Under the pieces are notes generated by a model that was not told the DNA's origin, did no database searches, and was given only the letters and a program-made list of their open reading frames with translations. Below are positions 1 through 18,863 of a DNA stretch of 64,000 bases, piece after piece. The stretch is from Zeus faber (Eukaryota; Chordata; Actinopteri; Zeiformes; Zeidae). The position numbers and the translations under genes are program-made. How positions within the stretch are numbered: position 1 is the first letter of the stretch; the number at the start of each line of letters is the position of its first letter. The stretch spans positions 11,762,799-11,826,798 of the forward strand of contig OY482860.1 in NCBI GenBank assembly GCA_960531495.1, in the 5' to 3' direction.

Positions 1-540
1 TCAGTGTTGGACAGGTGAAACCTTATCCCTCTCTATGCACTGTACAATATGAGTGCCAAATAGAGAGAAATTAGATCAATGCACCCTGGGTGAAAACAAA
101 CTCCCTGCAACTCAAAACCCTTCAGACAGGACGGCAAGGCCTTTTTTCTGTCCAGCAGCGTTGAACAGAAATCGATGTGAGCGGCGGTATGACGTCCTGT
201 AGTGGATCTGTTCAGAGCTTGTCCTAACAGTTGTTTCACGCAGAAAGCATAATTAACTTTTACGGCTTGTCAGGCCTTTGGAAACACGTGCGCAGACTAA
301 CTGGCCTGAATGACACGGACGTGCACACAGAGCCATAAACACATGCCTGCCACAAACATATACACATATACAGTACACACAGACACACACACAGACACAC
401 ACACACAGGAAATCATTACCCTACAGGCTGTGGAAAGTCAAGTATTTTCCCAATTTAATTTCAATTGGGGGGGGGACATGTGGACATGTGGACTCTCTCA
501 CAAACCACACTAGAAATTACCTATTAATAAAAGGACTCTG

Positions 541-838
541 TGGCAGATTTGCCTACCACATGCCACCCAAGTGGCATTTTCAGGGACCTCTGGCACAGGG
601 ACACAGACGATGGGGTAGAAAACACGCAAGTTTCTTGTGGAGAGTGGGCTTGAGAGAACGAGTCTCGGGGCAGATGGACACAGGTCATGACAGGGCTCCT
701 CTCTCCTGAGTGAGCGTGGGGATCGGGGTTTTACCTGTTAGACCAACGAACGAGCAACAGGTATGCAGCCACTCTGATCCTGGGTCCCCAATTACCTAGA
801 CCCAGGACAGGTGTGGCTGCTCAAACAACATCATCCCC
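541..838 (+). repeat. Dispersed repeat, copy A (about 300 bp)
   Basis: Aligns over nearly its whole length with 51331-51640 in the same orientation. Shared blocks include AGTGGCATTTTCAGG, CAGGCGATGGGGT (with one change), CATGACA(A)GGGCTCC, GTTTTACCTGTT and AGACCCA(A/G)GACAGGTGTGGCTGCT. Size, and a reverse-strand AATAAAA in copy B, would fit a solo LTR or the end of a retroelement, but no terminal dinucleotide pair or target duplication was established. Family unknown. Confidence 0.75.
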
Positions 839-894
839 ACGCCACAGACTCTGTGTCAATGGAACACTTTCTCCAGGGCATTCCAAAACTTTGC

Positions 895-895
<1 letters not shown>

Positions 896-982
<87 letters not shown>
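896..982 (+). repeat. (TG)n microsatellite
   Basis: 87 bp of uninterrupted TG dinucleotide. The CVCV and HTHT frames here are artefacts. Confidence 0.97.
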
Positions 983-983
<1 letters not shown>

Positions 984-1197
984 GCCTTTCCTCTTCCCTG
1001 TCTTCTATGGTGGTTGAATTAATGCCGCTCACAAGGCACAAGGGATCCAACTTCAGACCAATACAGCCCTGGGCTAAGCTTCCAAAAGGGGAAAAAGGCA
1101 TCTGCTACCACTGGAAAGGGGGAAACCTGGAATTTCCATTTGAAAAAAAAATAAAATAAAAAAAAAAGATAGGTCACGTTGAAAGAGGAGCCTGAGT

Positions 1198-1230
1198 AAC
1201 CACCCCACCCCACCCCACCCCAACCCCCCA
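1198..1230 (+). repeat. (ACCCC)n short repeat
   Basis: Four to five CACCC/ACCCC units after an A-rich run. Confidence 0.85.
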
Positions 1231-3079
1231 AAAAGGAAATCATGTGTTTTTTGTCTCCTGTGAAGTTCAAATAGAAGGAGATAGTAGTTTGATGAAAAAT
1301 GGCCTATTTAAATCAATAGATAATTGGAAGGTCATTTGCGCCATCTGTTTTACAGATTCGAGAAGTCTTAAAAGATATATCATTCATAATTTCAGGCTGT
1401 TGTAATTACGTTATAACACAATGTCCTTCATGGTCACGTCCAAACGATATGGCCTTGTTTTATCATCAAATGCAATTAGGAAAACTGTCAATTGTATCCA
1501 GCAAAACAGTCATCTAAAATCTGCAATCATACAGTATGTAGAATGAAAAGATGGATGAATGTGATGGATGTTTAATAATGCATAATGTGTCCTGGTGGTG
1601 AGTGTGTCCATATACGTGGCTAACACACGAGGCGATCGCTGGTCATGCACTTCCAGGAATCACTGACTTCAAAGCACGGACCTCGGGCCTGCCTTGAAAA
1701 CCAATAAAACAACCCTAAATTGCTGCTGCTGGCTCCTCGGGAGTGAACAAAAATAATAGGAGGGTTTCCGGCCAGGGGAAGCCTCCGGGATACCATTCCC
1801 AGGCCCTCTCTCTGGAGAAGACTGCTGCTGAGTGGTGGCCACGTCAGTTTTGGATCAACCATCTGCTGTTCAATTGTTCCCCCCAATGGAACCAAACTGG
1901 GCCCCCATGCGAGGGGGGCGGCGGCGGCGGCAACCATTGTACGATGCCGCGTCTCAGATCCTTCAAGTAGAACCTCTTGACCAAACACACCGCCCCGCCT
2001 CCAGCCGCGGCGTTGGGGCCACCGGCACAGCACTGCCAGCTAGCGGGGAGGCTATGGTCGTCCTTTCATTATGGTTTGGCGGAGTGAGACTGAGCCGCCG
2101 CTGGTACACAGGAGGCGGTCTGACCTCCTTTAGAAGCGTCAGGCCTTGTAATCTCAGGTATCCATGTCATCACACGTGAACAGTCACGGTGGGGAGCGGG
2201 GGGGGCGTCAACCGTCACAACAAGTCCTGAGGCCAAACTAGAAGAGCGGTCTACACTCAAAACATTGCTCATCCTGGAAGCCATGGAAGGCCAGGTAGCG
2301 TATCAGGTGGACCAAAGGAAGGACAAAACCCCCAGGTGTCTGTCTGTCCTCCATCTTATTGTGTCTAAAAAACGATATCAGCTGAATCATGTGATACAAT
2401 TACACCAAGCAGGAAGCTGCTTGTCATATTGTGGCGGCTTAATTGGTTAAAAAACATGATAGTCAGTCTCGAGTACTTTATTTGACCTACAACATTTCCC
2501 AAGGAGCAGACTGAAAAAGGACTGCATGAAAGACGAGGAAGACTTCCTATGGGGCCCACCACCGGAAAGACAGGCGCTTTTTGGGGATGGGAACCTGGAT
2601 CATCCTTTCACTTAGTCTCATGGGCTTTGGCAGATGACAACATCCTGGCCTGACTTGAGTGCTCAAGGTAGGGTTTCCTGTCCAAGCCATAATTCTGGTC
2701 GCCGTCTGTTTATGGCGCTGCATTTCGACACATTACACAATAACAACTACGAAAAATCTACATTTACTGTAAACAGACACAGAAACATACACTTTAATAC
2801 ACACAGACAAAGAAAGTCGCACGGACACACAAATATGGGAGACATGAATCTGAATCTGAATGACATGAATCTTTCTCCAAACACATGCGTTTTGTGCATC
2901 TCCTGTCTGTTGAATCCATTTTGTCCGAACGACACAGATTTCCTGCTGAGGGCAGCTGTCGTTAGAAATGGCCCTGGAAATGCCCTGGGTGGTGGGCCAA
3001 AGTGACGTTACAATATAAAATGAGCCAGAAATAATGGTTGGGTGGGTTGCACAGCTGGTCTGGGCCCACAAAGATATAT
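1231..3079. other. No gene seen; GC-rich patch at 1750-2110
   Basis: AT-rich sequence surrounds a GC- and CpG-rich patch with a (GGC)n run near 1918-1933. Open frames of 115-137 codons on both strands reflect base composition. No splice-flanked exon or domain was recognised. Confidence 0.5.
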
Positions 3080-3300
3080 CCATACAGATATAGTCTGGGA
3101 TTCTGGTTATTGTAATATCATGATATGGTTAAATGTTGTCTTTAAGCTGACTATTCTAGCTGCTCTTCATAATACCATGCCATAATATCCACATTACTAA
3201 TGATTGGTTCTCATGTATTTATAGTATATTTGTTGTGTGTAAATTTCACTATTGGAGATAATAAGATAATATCTTACGAAAGCTCCAATAGTGAAATTAT
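3080..3300 (+). repeat. Dispersed repeat family R2, copy 1
   Basis: Shares GTCTGGGATTCTGGTT, GGTTAAATGTTGTCT, CTAGCTGCTCT and ATATCCACATTA(C/A)TAATGATTG with 27570-27725. Its right end contains 16-bp perfectly inverted arms (AATTTCACTATTGGAG and its complement, 3243-3297) around an AT-rich loop. Confidence 0.7.
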
Positions 3301-3608
3301 GTAGGAAGGGCCCGTCACCCCAACAACCAGGACCAGGCCAATGAATAAAACCCGGACAAGGGGTAGGAAGAAGGAGGAGGAAAGTGAGGAGGAGGGTGAG
3401 GAGGAGTTCTCGCGCCTTGTTCTGCTCCTCCCCTGTGAGATGGAGGTCCAGTCATCAGCTCCCCACTGAGCTTCATGTTGACAGAAGGTAAACAAAGAGA
3501 GGAGGACTCAACAATCACACACACTCAGGGATTAAATCCTTGAATACAAAGAAGGGGGCTTTGACAGACATTTTGCCTCCCCCCTCCATCCCTGCCGGTT
3601 CTCCCTTA

Positions 3609-9805
<6,197 letters not shown>

Positions 9806-9833
9806 TGTGTGTGTGTGTGCGTGCGTGCGTGTA

Positions 9834-9885
<52 letters not shown>
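9806..9885 (+). repeat. (TG)n microsatellite with GC/AT interruptions
   Basis: TG repeats with GCGTGCGTGTATGTATG inside. A smaller pure TG tract follows at 10239-10265. Confidence 0.95.
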
Positions 9886-9887
<2 letters not shown>

Positions 9888-10232
9888 GAGACGTGTGTCC
9901 CCCTTGGGCAAAGTCTTTCAAGTCTCCCCTAATGACAAGTGAACTCTTGAGGTGATAGGTGACCTTTTGCAAATGAGCTCCTGCAATTTCGACTACTGTT
10001 CCCACTGCCCATCTGGAGCCGGTGGGGGCAGCGTCCCCCACCCCCCATTCAAGAAAAGGCCTCTGAGATGTGCTGTTGTTGGAACGGCTCCCAGCTCTGT
10101 TAAAATAAAACCCTCGCTCCCTGTGGATTTTGCTAAATCACTCCGCTGGCCGTGTTCCGATACCCACAGGATGTCAAGCGAGAAAGAGGCGCCTCGCCGA
10201 GTGTGTGCCAACACGCAACACCGCCCTCTGGT

Positions 10233-10268
<36 letters not shown>

Positions 10269-11560
10269 GTATGTTGGGGTTGTGAGTCACATGACAACCT
10301 GTACCAACTTTTTGGCCCTACTTTTCCTGCAAACAGCCATTACTGAATAAATGCATCTTAATGACTCCCATTAGCTGCACAGAAGCCATTGTGGGCCAAA
10401 CAGAAACACAGTTATTCATTCCAGTACATCACACATACTTGCCAATGGATACTCTCAAACACCCAATTTTCTAAACGCACCTTAAATACACAGCGTATTA
10501 ACACTAACTACTGCTATAGGTTCACTTCCAGAATTGGGGAAAAAACACTGAACACCGACCAAAAGAGGTGGCGGCGCCTCACCTCATTTATTAAGGACTT
10601 GGTTTCCTTATACAGCTGCCATTATGTGACCAGATCAAAATGAAATCTCTAACTCAGCCAGGCCCACCAGTTGCAGATTTAGTGGAATTAACTGGCTAAA
10701 AAACACTCTATAAGAGATTCTGAGCAAATTCATACTCATAACTCTGAACTGTCATCAGTGAATAATTTTCACACCATCTAAGATGTATTTGTAAATAACA
10801 TGACAACATGTAGTCAAAAGAAGAGCTTGACTTTATCAATGGCGAATGATGAACAATATACATACTGAATCAATAGCAGGACCATTCTTGGTGACACTGC
10901 AGTTTCTTGTGCCCAAACCAAATCTTAATTGGGTGATACAGCTAAAATCCATACTGTATACCATTTTACATCATGTAACGGCATCAAATTTGTGTATTCA
11001 ACACCACAGCTGGGCCGCTTACAGTTAAATCAGCAGAGAAAACCCTGAAACGCATTGCTGATGCCGTAGAGATGCCAATTCTCACAGCATACAGTACTCC
11101 CACCGAACCATCTGTATCAGACGCTTGCAATTTGCTTCTGTCATCCCCCTGCCGCCTGAATGTTTTATCCACAGCAAATAAATAGCACATTCATGTCAAT
11201 GGGTGCGAAACCCCTGCGGTCAGACCACGAAGGCAGAGCCACGGCAGCAGCACGCCAAGAGAGGGCCTGACTGCATTCGGTCCTTTCTTATACCGTAAGG
11301 AGGCCAACCAGCCGAAATTGCGGTTGGGTGGGGTGGGGGTGGATGGGGGTCAGATTAAATTACATCTAATTTCACCTCCTCGTATTCACTATCACGCTTT
11401 TATTTACGGCGGCGGCAACGGACGGCGCTCCTTTGAATGACCGCGCATTTCCTAATTCCTATTCACGCAAACATGAAACGAGATCCAGCCATACCCCTCG
11501 CAGGGCAAACATCTGAAAACCTGGGGCTGTTTGAGAAATAGAAAAACAAACATATTGTGC

Positions 11561-11597
11561 GCGTGCACACATGCACACACACGCGCGCACGCACACA

Positions 11598-11635
<38 letters not shown>

Positions 11636-11880
11636 TTCGCCATGTTTGCATTTCTGAAATTCAATTCCAAAGTGACAGCGAGCGGGGAGGTAAACGGCTA
11701 CGGAGGCATGTCTTCCATGAAGGAGTATTCAAAGTTGGCTGTGAAAACCTTTTCCAAACAAGATGCTAACAAGTGTACGATGCGTGTGTGTGTGCGTGTG
11801 TGCGCGTGCGTGCGTGTGTGCGTGTGCCTGCAAGTGTGTGCGTGTGCCTGCATGAGTGTGCGTGTGTGCGCGCGTGCGCT
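11561..11880 (+). repeat. (AC)n at 11561-11632 and (GT/GC)n at 11781-11880
   Basis: Two opposed alternating purine-pyrimidine tracts separated by about 150 bp of non-repeat sequence. The second is mixed GTGC/GTGT. Confidence 0.93.
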
Positions 11881-12089
11881 GGAACAGCAGCAGGCAGCAG
11901 ATCAGGTGGCTGGAAGCTGGAGGCTCATCATGGAGAAACCAGATGGAGGTGGAGTGGTCTTTTTTTTTTCTCCCCCCCCTCTCGATCCTCCTTCACATTC
12001 AGTCCCATGAAGTTCACTTCCTCATTAGCTCGTCTTTCTACACTACTACGTTCTACCGCAGACCGCTTGGATGCTGATGTGAATCATTC

Positions 12090-12182
12090 CTTTCGGACAA
12101 TCTGGTGTTCGCATCTTGCATCGGGGGCTAATTCCTGAATTTTCCCGACGGGAGATCAATAAAGTACGGTTTTAATCTGTTT
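12090..12182 (+). mobile_element. LINE-like 3' tail
   Basis: CTGAATTTTCCCGACGGGAGATCAATAAAGTACGG has the form of the 3' end of fish L2/Rex-type LINEs (stem-forming CCCGACGGG then AATAAA). No reverse transcriptase frame precedes it; 5'-truncated. Confidence 0.5.
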
Positions 12183-12239
12183 GTCGAGTCACTTTTTCTT
12201 TCTTTTTTGTTTCTTTTTCTCCTTTCCATAATCAACTCA

Positions 12240-12480
12240 AACATTGCAATCATTAGTAATATGGATATTATGACCAAGCAGGTAGAGGCATTGATTTGAA
12301 CAGCTAGAGCAATCTATGAACTTCAGAAAACTGTATTACTTCACTGTAATGCGGCCCTGAAGGCAACATTTAACTATATTACGATATTAAAATAAATAAA
12401 ATGTAGTCCCATAGAACGATATTGATAAAATATCATAATGATATAATATTATAGTAAAATCCATACTCTAACTCCCAACA
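12240..12480 (+). repeat. Dispersed repeat family R2, copy 2
   Basis: Shares GTAGAGGCATTGATT, GAACAGCTAGA and a neighbouring TGGATATTA block with 27960-28020, so it is another fragment of the family at 3080 and 27545. Confidence 0.6.
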
Positions 12481-12536
12481 ACAACCTCCAAACCCAACTG
12501 TAACTCTAATCTCAGCCTTATCGCCAAATGGTCAAG

Positions 12537-12622
12537 ACTTGAGCCCTACCTGGGAGTAAACACAGTACTTATTACTTATAGAAATATGTGTTGTATCCTG
12601 CATATAATTCTATAATATTGGC
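12537..12622 (+). repeat. 86-bp perfect repeat, arm 1
   Basis: By eye identical over 86 bases to the reverse complement of 16704-16789, about 4.1 kb away. Begins CTTGAGCCCTACC and ends ATAATATTGGCT. Non-coding. Flanks diverge at once on the right and within a base or two on the left. Confidence 0.9.
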
Positions 12623-13034
12623 TCAATCACTTCACAATATTTTGAACCTGCAACATTTGATCAAAATAAATGTTATTATGATGTTTGTTTTTTTTTTGTT
12701 CTTAATGCCTTCACTTTCTTGTATGGGGGAATGGGGTTGGGAGTAAATGTAAAAATCAATCCTTATAATTTATCGTAACTGATTCTCCCTGCTTACAGAA
12801 TGAAAAGATGACGCACAGCTTGAGGAGCTAGTTCTTTCAGACAACTTGACGGCGCCACGTGCTGCCGCACCCTTGTGGGCTGGCCTATTCAAGTAGCCAG
12901 TCCCTCCGGCTCTACCTGCTTTGCTGCTTACTTGGCTACCTGGCTCCCTCCACCTCCCTGCATCCGCCTGTTGGGCTCTACTCTTCTATCCAATGAAGGG
13001 ATTCAAGCTCATCACTCTCACCTTATTTCTAGCT

Positions 13035-13640
13035 CACTAAAGGTACTTTCACACATGAACTCTGGACAATATCCGGATAATCAGGTCCGGACATTGTCAC
13101 ACAACTGGAGACGGTCCTTGTCAGACGTGTTCACACCAACTGGAACAACTCTTGTTTGGTTTAGACAAGGGGCGGAGCCTGGGTAAAGCGTGATGGTGGC
13201 AGGACGTGACGCAATGAAGCATGACGCAGCGGAGTTTTGCACCAGAGATGGCGGACGAGGCGACAAACTTATCAGTAATCATTACCTTTTTTGCGTTGAT
13301 ACTCCATGTATTTGGATGTATCCGTAATATCAACATATATCTTCTTCAACTTCTTTGTCCTCGTATGTTATGGCGGTAAATGACCCTTCATCGCCCTCGG
13401 TCTCTATCATGCGCCAGTCCCATGATAGAGACCTCATCAACACATGACATGCCAACTCGCTCGCTGTGAATTCAACCACCTGCTCTGTTCATACATACCA
13501 CTCAATCGGACATTATGCAGACTTTGTCCTAGGGTGCTTAATGCCCGATCCAACTAATTCGGTCATTTGCTTTCACACGTAAAGCTCCTCCGGGTAATGT
13601 CTGGATCATTTCCAGGTTTCAGTGCATGTATGCCGTACGT
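13035..13640. mobile_element. Possible DNA-transposon relic
   Basis: The segment is bounded by related motifs, TACTTTCACACATGAACTC with ATATCCGG at the left and GCTTTCACACGTAAAGCTC with GGGTAATGTCTGG at the right. It has CCGGA-rich repeats between. This TTTCACAC/TCCGGA style is common in fish interspersed repeats. Ends and family were not defined. Confidence 0.35.
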
Positions 13641-14458
13641 TTGCTGTACAACTCACCGGGAGTGATGTGCGGTCGAGCCCCGACGCCAAACTCACATGAT
13701 ACATAATAAATAAAGATATATTTAAAGTAAACGTAAGTGTTGTCAGTCATGAATAAATGTATTTACAAAACAAGATACTTTTTTAAAATAATGTCCTTTC
13801 CAATATTTTTCCCTTTCCTCTCTGCCTTGACAAATAAGCAAATCCTCCCATCCTTCTACGTCCATGTCTGAGTCCATCGCTCTCTCTCTCTTTACCCATA
13901 TTTCCATATCTCCTAATTTATTTCCCCGGCTCCGTCTGCACTGTGGCCATGGCAGAACCTCCCAATATGGCCGCCCACTGGCAGCTGCACTGTAAACTTA
14001 TCACGGGCGAAGAAAGGGGATCTGCCCGGCTCCCTTCCTGTCAGCAGAGATGTCAAGGTGAACTTGGGGGACTCCTTAAATAACTACAACCCCCCACCCC
14101 GCCAAATCCCCCTCCACACACACACACCCACCCCCCGCCCCCACCCATCTCACCCCTTCACTGGGTCGCAAAAGATTAGAGGAAGCCTCTTGTTCAGAAG
14201 AGCATCTCGGGGATGTCGTCTTTAATTAGAATTTAGAAGTACTTGTTAAAAAAATATAAATAAAGCCCTTAATAAACTGGCTGTAACAGAACAATCACTG
14301 ACCGTTTGCTATGCGCAGAACAGGCAAAAAAAAAGTCTAATTTAAGAATATGTTGATCTTTCGGATGAAACTTTATCCCCATTCCTCCTGGACTGCTAAC
14401 GCAGTTATTACACTGTTATTACTTATGACTTCTGCTACTTATTAGGACTTCTGTTATA

Positions 14459-14837
14459 CAGTGGTACCTCGACTTGCGACTGTAATTCGTTCTATAAGAA
14501 CGGTCGTATGTTAAAACAAGAATGAAGCAATTTTTCCCATATAAATTATGAAATCATGAAGGGCAAAATAAACAAAATACACAGCACAAACGCAGAAAAT
14601 ACGAAAAAAATATCCATAAGCCACGAAATACGTGCACACACGATGTAGGTCGCCCGCTGACTGACTGCTGACTGACTGCTGACTGACTGCTGACTGGCTG
14701 CCGACGCGCCAACTGCAAATTTCCACGGTCGTATCTTGGAGCAGTCGGTCGCAAGTCGCTACAAATTTTTGCGATTATCGCTACTCGTATCTTGGATTAG
14801 TCGTAAGTAGATGCAGTCGTAAGTCGAGGTACCATCA
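14459..14837. mobile_element. MITE with CAGTGGTACCTCGAC-type ends
   Basis: The left end reads CAGTGGTACCTCGACTTGCGAC and the right end GTCGTAAGTCGAGGTACCATC, clear inverted repeats, with a TA just outside the left end. Inner segments repeat the motif CGTATCTTGGA. A short tandem of CTGACTGCTGA units sits at 14657-14700. The ends and TA target suggest a Tc1/mariner/pogo-superfamily non-autonomous element. No coding capacity. Confidence 0.8.
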
Positions 14838-16703
14838 TGAGCAGTGACGGGCCCCAGTTCAAACTTATGACGGGTCCTAGTGCATGCTAGTTACTAATTA
14901 TGAAGCACACATACACAAACACACACACACACACAGCACACACACAAATCATTAGACACATACGGTATTTTTTCTAATTCAAACCCGTACTCAAACAAAA
15001 GCCTCTAATAAATGCCAGGGGCGAGGTCGACACAAACAAATAAACGTCTGACTCAAATACAGACCGGTTGAAAAACCAAGGATGGATAAACTCGAGGTGT
15101 GCTATATAATGTGCATGGCAGTTAAGGCGAGACTGTAACATTTTTTTTTTTTTTACCTTATCTTGCACTATGTTTTGCGTATTTTTTGTGTTCGGTACGA
15201 AACCGTGGGAAAAGTACGTCATGCTTTACAATTCCTGTCGCGATAAATTAATAAACTTGCCGGTCAAAATGTCCGGTAATAATGCTCATACAAAACGCAG
15301 CCGCTTCACCCCCCCCGGTCCACTGGAGGGCTGAGAAATGACGAACAAAGAAATCTCTTAAAATTCAAAGAGAGAGTTTTGGTTTTGTTCTATATCCAAC
15401 ACACACTCACGTTACGATTATTTAGGACTAACGTTCTATCTATCTTGCTATCTGTACAGTATATGACAAAAATAGCAAAGAAAATAAGAAATTATTAATT
15501 AATTGAATCTCCTTTTAATAGTTTATTTATTGTTTTTATAGTTTAAGTAGAATAAGAATATAATTTTGTTTAAATACAAATGAAAACCTTGACGGAGATG
15601 GGCTTGCCTTGCCGATGGCATATGTACAGTCACTGATGGCGTCATATTTATTTAGTTCTTCTTTGAACACAGGCGTATTTCCGAGGCAGCAATCCGACTC
15701 TCGCGCAAGGGCCCGTTCTCTGCCCAACACATTTTGGAGGGCCCGCTTCAAGGGCCCCTCCCCACCGACCCCAGTGCAACGGCTCTGCCTGCGCTGTCTA
15801 TTTTTACTCCCCTGATCATGATTATTATGACCCTTTTTAATACTGTTATTATGGACTGCCATTATCATTGCCGTGACAAATGACCGTACAATTTTATACC
15901 CGTGCAACTCTTGACTTGTTTGTAATTTATTAAGTAACAATTGCGCTGCAAAGTTTCCTTCCTTTTGTTGGAATTGGCCGCTAATTCAGGGGTGTCGTTT
16001 TCGCGCATTCTTTTTTTTCCCTGACGAGGAATTCCTTCGCTTTCCTGCGGCTTTGTTCAACTAGAGAGCTGAGTTACAGTGGTTTTTACGATGGAACATT
16101 TGGGAAAGCCCAATTTGGCAACAACGGGGCGACAGCGACGCGCTAATGAAGACTTTTTTCCAAATGAAACAACGTCAAGAGGGTGAAACCTGCGATAATT
16201 AAGATTCATAATGTTCATGAAGGTGATCCATTGCTCCATCCCTCAACAAGTTCAAGTGTTTCAGATCGTTCACTGCTGTCCAGGGAAACAGATTGTACAT
16301 TTAAATTAGTTACAGACATGTACTTCACTTTCCCTCCTGCTGAAATAGGAAGGTAATTCCCAATTATATGATCACAATAAATTGCCTTATGTAACCTGAT
16401 GAAGACCAACATGTCGGTTTTAAACTATTGGAGAGTAAAACAATGTGAGTGGTTTCTCTCTTCCTTCAGTGCTTCCTTCTCCAGCACCAAGTAAAGCAGT
16501 GAAAGCAGGGCTGTTGTTTTTTTCAGGCGTATGCAACGTAAGAAGAAGAGCAATCAACCAGAGCAAAGTCAACTAAATATAATATGTGCACTCCAGTCCA
16601 CTATAATCCAGTCCTCGTGTTTTCCTTTATACAGCAGTTTAGGCTGTCACAAAACCAATTGTTGTGACTCTCCAGGTCACCAATTAGCCAATATTAATAT
16701 AAT
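14838..16703. other. No gene seen
   Basis: AT-rich, with an AC tract at 14906-14946. The 134-codon minus frame at 15536-15940 shows no domain or splice context. Confidence 0.45.
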
Positions 16704-16789
16704 AGCCAATATTATAGAATTATATGCAGGATACAACACATATTTCTATAAGTAATAAGTACTGTGTTTACTCCCAGGTAGGGCTCAAG
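16704..16789 (-). repeat. 86-bp perfect repeat, arm 2 (inverted)
   Basis: Inverted partner of 12537-12622. It ends 66 bp before the truncated end of Tc1 relic copy 1 and may be part of the same insertion history. Confidence 0.9.
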
Positions 16790-16854
16790 TTTTCAGCAAA
16801 TTATCATATTAGAGCATGTGACGTCACATTCCATAGTCTCTCCATCAAAACTAC

Positions 16855-17672
16855 ATACACCCCCTCGTGTCGCCAAAACAGCTCTGACCCGTTGAGGCAT
16901 TTGCTCCATGCGAGGCATGGACTCTGAAGGTGTCCTGTAGTATCTGGCACCAAGACGTTAGCAGCAGATCCTTTAAGTCCAGGAAGTTGTGAGATGGGGC
17001 CTCCATGAATCGGGCTTGTTGTTACAGCACATCCCACAGATGCTGGATCGGACCCCAACCCCCGACCATCCACATGATGGAGAAGAAAACGTGTCCAGCT
17101 CTGATGCTTTCAGATCACGTCCATTGTAAGTGCTTTCAGCGGTGGACAGGGGTCAGCATGGACACTCTGACCGGTCTGCAGCTACGCAGCCCCATACACA
17201 GCAAGCTGTGATGCACTGTGTGTGTGTGACACCTTTCTATCATAGCAGCATTAACTTTATCGGCAATTTGTGCTGCAGTAGCTCTTCTGTGGTATCGGAC
17301 AGGACAGGCTAGACTTCGCTCCCCACCCGCATCAATGAGCCTTGGGCGCTCATGACCCTGTTGCCGGTTCAGCAGTTGTCCTTCCTTGGACCACTTTAGG
17401 TAGGTACTTACCACTGCACCCCACCCCATAAGACCTGCTGGTTTGGAGATGCTTTGACCCAGTCGTCTAGCCATCGCAATTTGCTACTTGTCAAAGTCGC
17501 TCAGATCCTTACGCTTGACCATTTTTCCTGCTTCCAACAGATCAACTTCAAGAACTGACTGTTCACTTGCTGCCTAATATATCCCACCCCTTGACAGGTG
17601 CTACTGGAACCAGATGAGCAATGCTATACACTTCAGCTGTCTGTGGTATTAATGTTGTGGCTGATTAGTGTA
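16855..17672 (-). mobile_element. Decayed Tc1-like transposon, copy 1
   Basis: Its right end carries the fish Tc1-type terminus (GTGGCTGATTAGTGTA, read inward on the minus strand). The minus-strand frame at 17136-17474 encodes MARRLGQSISKPAG, SKEGQLLNRQQGHERPRLIDAGGERSL and RRATAAQIADKVNAA, the DNA-binding half of a Tc1 transposase. A later piece (16860-17110) resembles the C-terminal end, with AGHVFFSIMWM. The catalytic middle is missing and stops interrupt the frame, so it cannot encode an active enzyme. No left TIR was found; it is truncated near 16855. Confidence 0.85.
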
Positions 17673-17762
17673 CATTCTAAGAGACACCGCAGATAATGTG
17701 ATTTTCATCTCCAAATAGTGATATCAAAATACAATTATTGGCGCATCAGTGGTTTCTCTTAG

Positions 17763-17953
17763 AACTCGTTCTCTCTCTCTCCCCTCTCTTTCCCTCTCCC
17801 CCTTTGTGTCCCTCCCACCTCTACCTCTCTCCCCCCTCTCTCTATCCCTATCTCTCTCCCCTCCCCTCCCCCCCTCTCTGCCTTTCACTCTCCTCCCTCT
17901 ATATCCCTCCCTTCCTCTCTTCCCCCTCTCTCTCTCGCCCCCCCCCCCCCCCC
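17763..17953 (+). repeat. Polypyrimidine (CT-rich) tract
   Basis: About 190 bp almost free of purines, ending in a 16-C run (17938-17953). It makes long but meaningless frames on both strands (S/L/P-rich plus, G/R/E-rich minus) and could form triplex DNA. Confidence 0.85.
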
Positions 17954-18326
17954 TACAGTGTTTTTCCTTATACACATTGCTCACCCCATCATCGCGCCCC
18001 ACTTCTCCCCTCTCTCCCCCTGCCCTCCCTTTGATCGTGGGTGTGGGCTGTGCCGGTCTGTCAGCAGTGTGGCTGCTCAGAGCGCCCGGAGTTCCAGTCG
18101 TCCGTGTGGTCGCTGGGACCCTGAAAGTCACTCCGGCCCATGGAGCCCCGGGGATCAGGGCTCTGCCCACCGGTCCAATAAGAAGAAAAGTCCACACAAA
18201 GTCTATGTTCCACGGTCCAAAGTCACAACTGTTCCATAGGACGGTTGAGGAACAGGAATGAAAGGGGATTTGGATTACACACTTCAAGTTTTTCTCCGGT
18301 CATGATATTGTTGCCATTTGCAAATG

Positions 18327-18863
18327 TTGGTGGTGGAAGACCTTTTACTTCTGTTAAAAGTACATACTAATAATAATATCCTGACACAAAATGACACATG
18401 TAAAAGTACCACATTGACATTTCTACTTAGAAATGCCAAAGTATAGAAGTACTTGGTCTTAAATGTCTTGAAAGTATTAAAAGTGAGTATATAACATTAC
18501 ATAAAGTGCTACTCCACTGTAGCACTGTAGAACAGTTTTCATGCAGATCACGATTACAATGTACAAAAACAATATCAATATATAATAACAAATACATAAA
18601 TAAAACATATTAAAAATAAGATTTGGACCTAATGAATCAAGCCCAAGTCAGCATGTTGATAGATCCAGTCCCTGGTTTTAATATATACTGTGCTAACAAC
18701 AAGAAAAAAAAAAGAAAAAAGAAAAAAGTATAGACATTGTTCTTTGAAATGTAGTGGAATAAAAGTCTCTGGAAAATTAATATATATCTATAATAGGATA
18801 CTTGAAATACGTACTTAAGTACAGTGACAAAGCACTTGCACTCTAATCATTTCCACCACTAGG
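18327..18863. repeat. GTGGTGGAA-ended teleost interspersed repeat, full-length copy
   Basis: TGGTGGTGGAAGAC at the left and TCATTTCCACCACTAG at the right are inverted. The interior is rich in AAGTACTT/TAAGTACA motifs typical of a very common fish repeat. Non-coding. Confidence 0.65.

Noticed and set aside
811-1159. Frames of Cys-Val or His-Thr repeats (also at 3515-3866, 9650-10041, 11452-12138, 22973-23297, 24436-25192, 43669-44134, 62107-62408)
   Set aside because: They are dinucleotide microsatellites read through in each frame, with no independent coding signal.
1620-2179. Frames of 115-137 codons on both strands at a GC-rich patch
   Set aside because: Explained by composition; no domain, splice sites or start context.
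14657-14700. CTGACTGCTGA direct repeats, considered as a CRISPR-like array
   Set aside because: Units are contiguous with no spacers and lie inside a MITE in a vertebrate genome.
18041-18180. Minus-strand stretch with several glycines, tested as collagen exon 3
   Set aside because: Glycines are not every third residue, and the phase needed after exon 2 gives a stop.
17724-18287. Long frames on both strands, 170-187 codons, some glycine/arginine rich
   Set aside because: Produced by the CT-rich tract. The glycine spacing is not Gly-X-Y, so it is not a collagen exon.
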